A program made the translations under genes and the position numbers. Under the pieces are notes generated by a model. The model saw nothing but the letters and a program-made list of their open reading frames with translations, was not told where the DNA came from and searched no databases. From positions 1 to 6,175 of the forward strand of contig JAQUYZ010000118.1 in the NCBI GenBank assembly GCA_028691625.1: 6,175 nucleotides of DNA, in the 5' to 3' direction. The DNA comes from Eubacteriales bacterium (GTDB lineage Bacteria > Bacillota > Clostridia > Peptostreptococcales > Anaerovoracaceae). Numbering within the stretch: the stretch's first letter is position 1; the number at the start of each line of letters is the position of its first letter. Of this stretch, positions 6,079 through 6,175 are shown piece by piece.

Positions 6079-6175
6079 GCATTACCCTAAAATGATCTCT
6101 TCGATCAAAGTTTTCAAAAAACAGTAGCGGTTTCTGTATTTATGCTTTATTGTTGAATTGCAAAATAACAACATA
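6079..6175. other. AT-rich non-coding stretch at the right edge
   Basis: No coding frame with start and ribosome binding site was found. The stretch is AT-rich and holds one small inverted repeat, TGATC/GATCA with a 5-nt loop (6093-6107), flanked by short A and T runs. It could be the weak end signal of a gene beyond the window or regulatory DNA of the helicase. Nothing decides between these. Confidence 0.4.

Overview
The window looks like ordinary chromosomal DNA from a low-to-mid GC Gram-positive anaerobe, most likely class Clostridia. Three things point there: purine-rich Shine-Dalgarno sites (AAGGAGG type) before most genes, protein sequences typical of clostridial families, and a tandem pair of short cell-wall-amidase-like proteins of a type I associate with Clostridia. 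This placement comes from family resemblance, not from a search. I see no transposase, integrase, CRISPR array, tRNA, rRNA or phage gene.

Layout from left to right: (1) 55-1212, minus strand, a class I SAM-dependent methyltransferase with the LHAC...ATD and PCC signatures of the Methyltransf_32 group. A short GC-rich hairpin follows its stop. (2) 1290-1844 and 1877-2458, minus strand, two tandem paralogues of an N-acetylmuramoyl-L-alanine amidase (Amidase_3-like). They are 32 bp apart, each has a strong ribosome binding site, and they are probably one transcript. The upstream, first-transcribed copy (1877-2458) has Gln where the other copy has the presumed zinc-ligand His. (3) 2459-2628, a divergent intergenic region with promoter-like elements in both directions. 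(4) 2629-4440, plus strand, the ribosome-associated GTPase TypA/BipA, complete, with EF-G-like rather than standard TypA wording in its P-loop. (5) 4465-4487, a 10-bp perfect hairpin that probably ends transcription from both sides. (6) 4515-4706 and 4696-5982, minus strand, an unrecognised 63-residue protein whose start overlaps the end of a DEAD-box RNA helicase gene by 11 nt. (7) 5983-6175, non-coding, with a plausible helicase promoter and several small inverted repeats.

TypA and the DEAD-box helicase both act on ribosomes or RNA and in other bacteria are often linked to cold or stress adaptation, but they are convergent and probably regulated separately. The amidases concern the cell wall or spore wall. 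The methyltransferase substrate is unknown. I do not see a clear new multi-gene system. The points most worth a second look are the zinc-ligand loss in one of the two amidase copies, the small protein coupled to the helicase, and the variant GTPase motifs of TypA.
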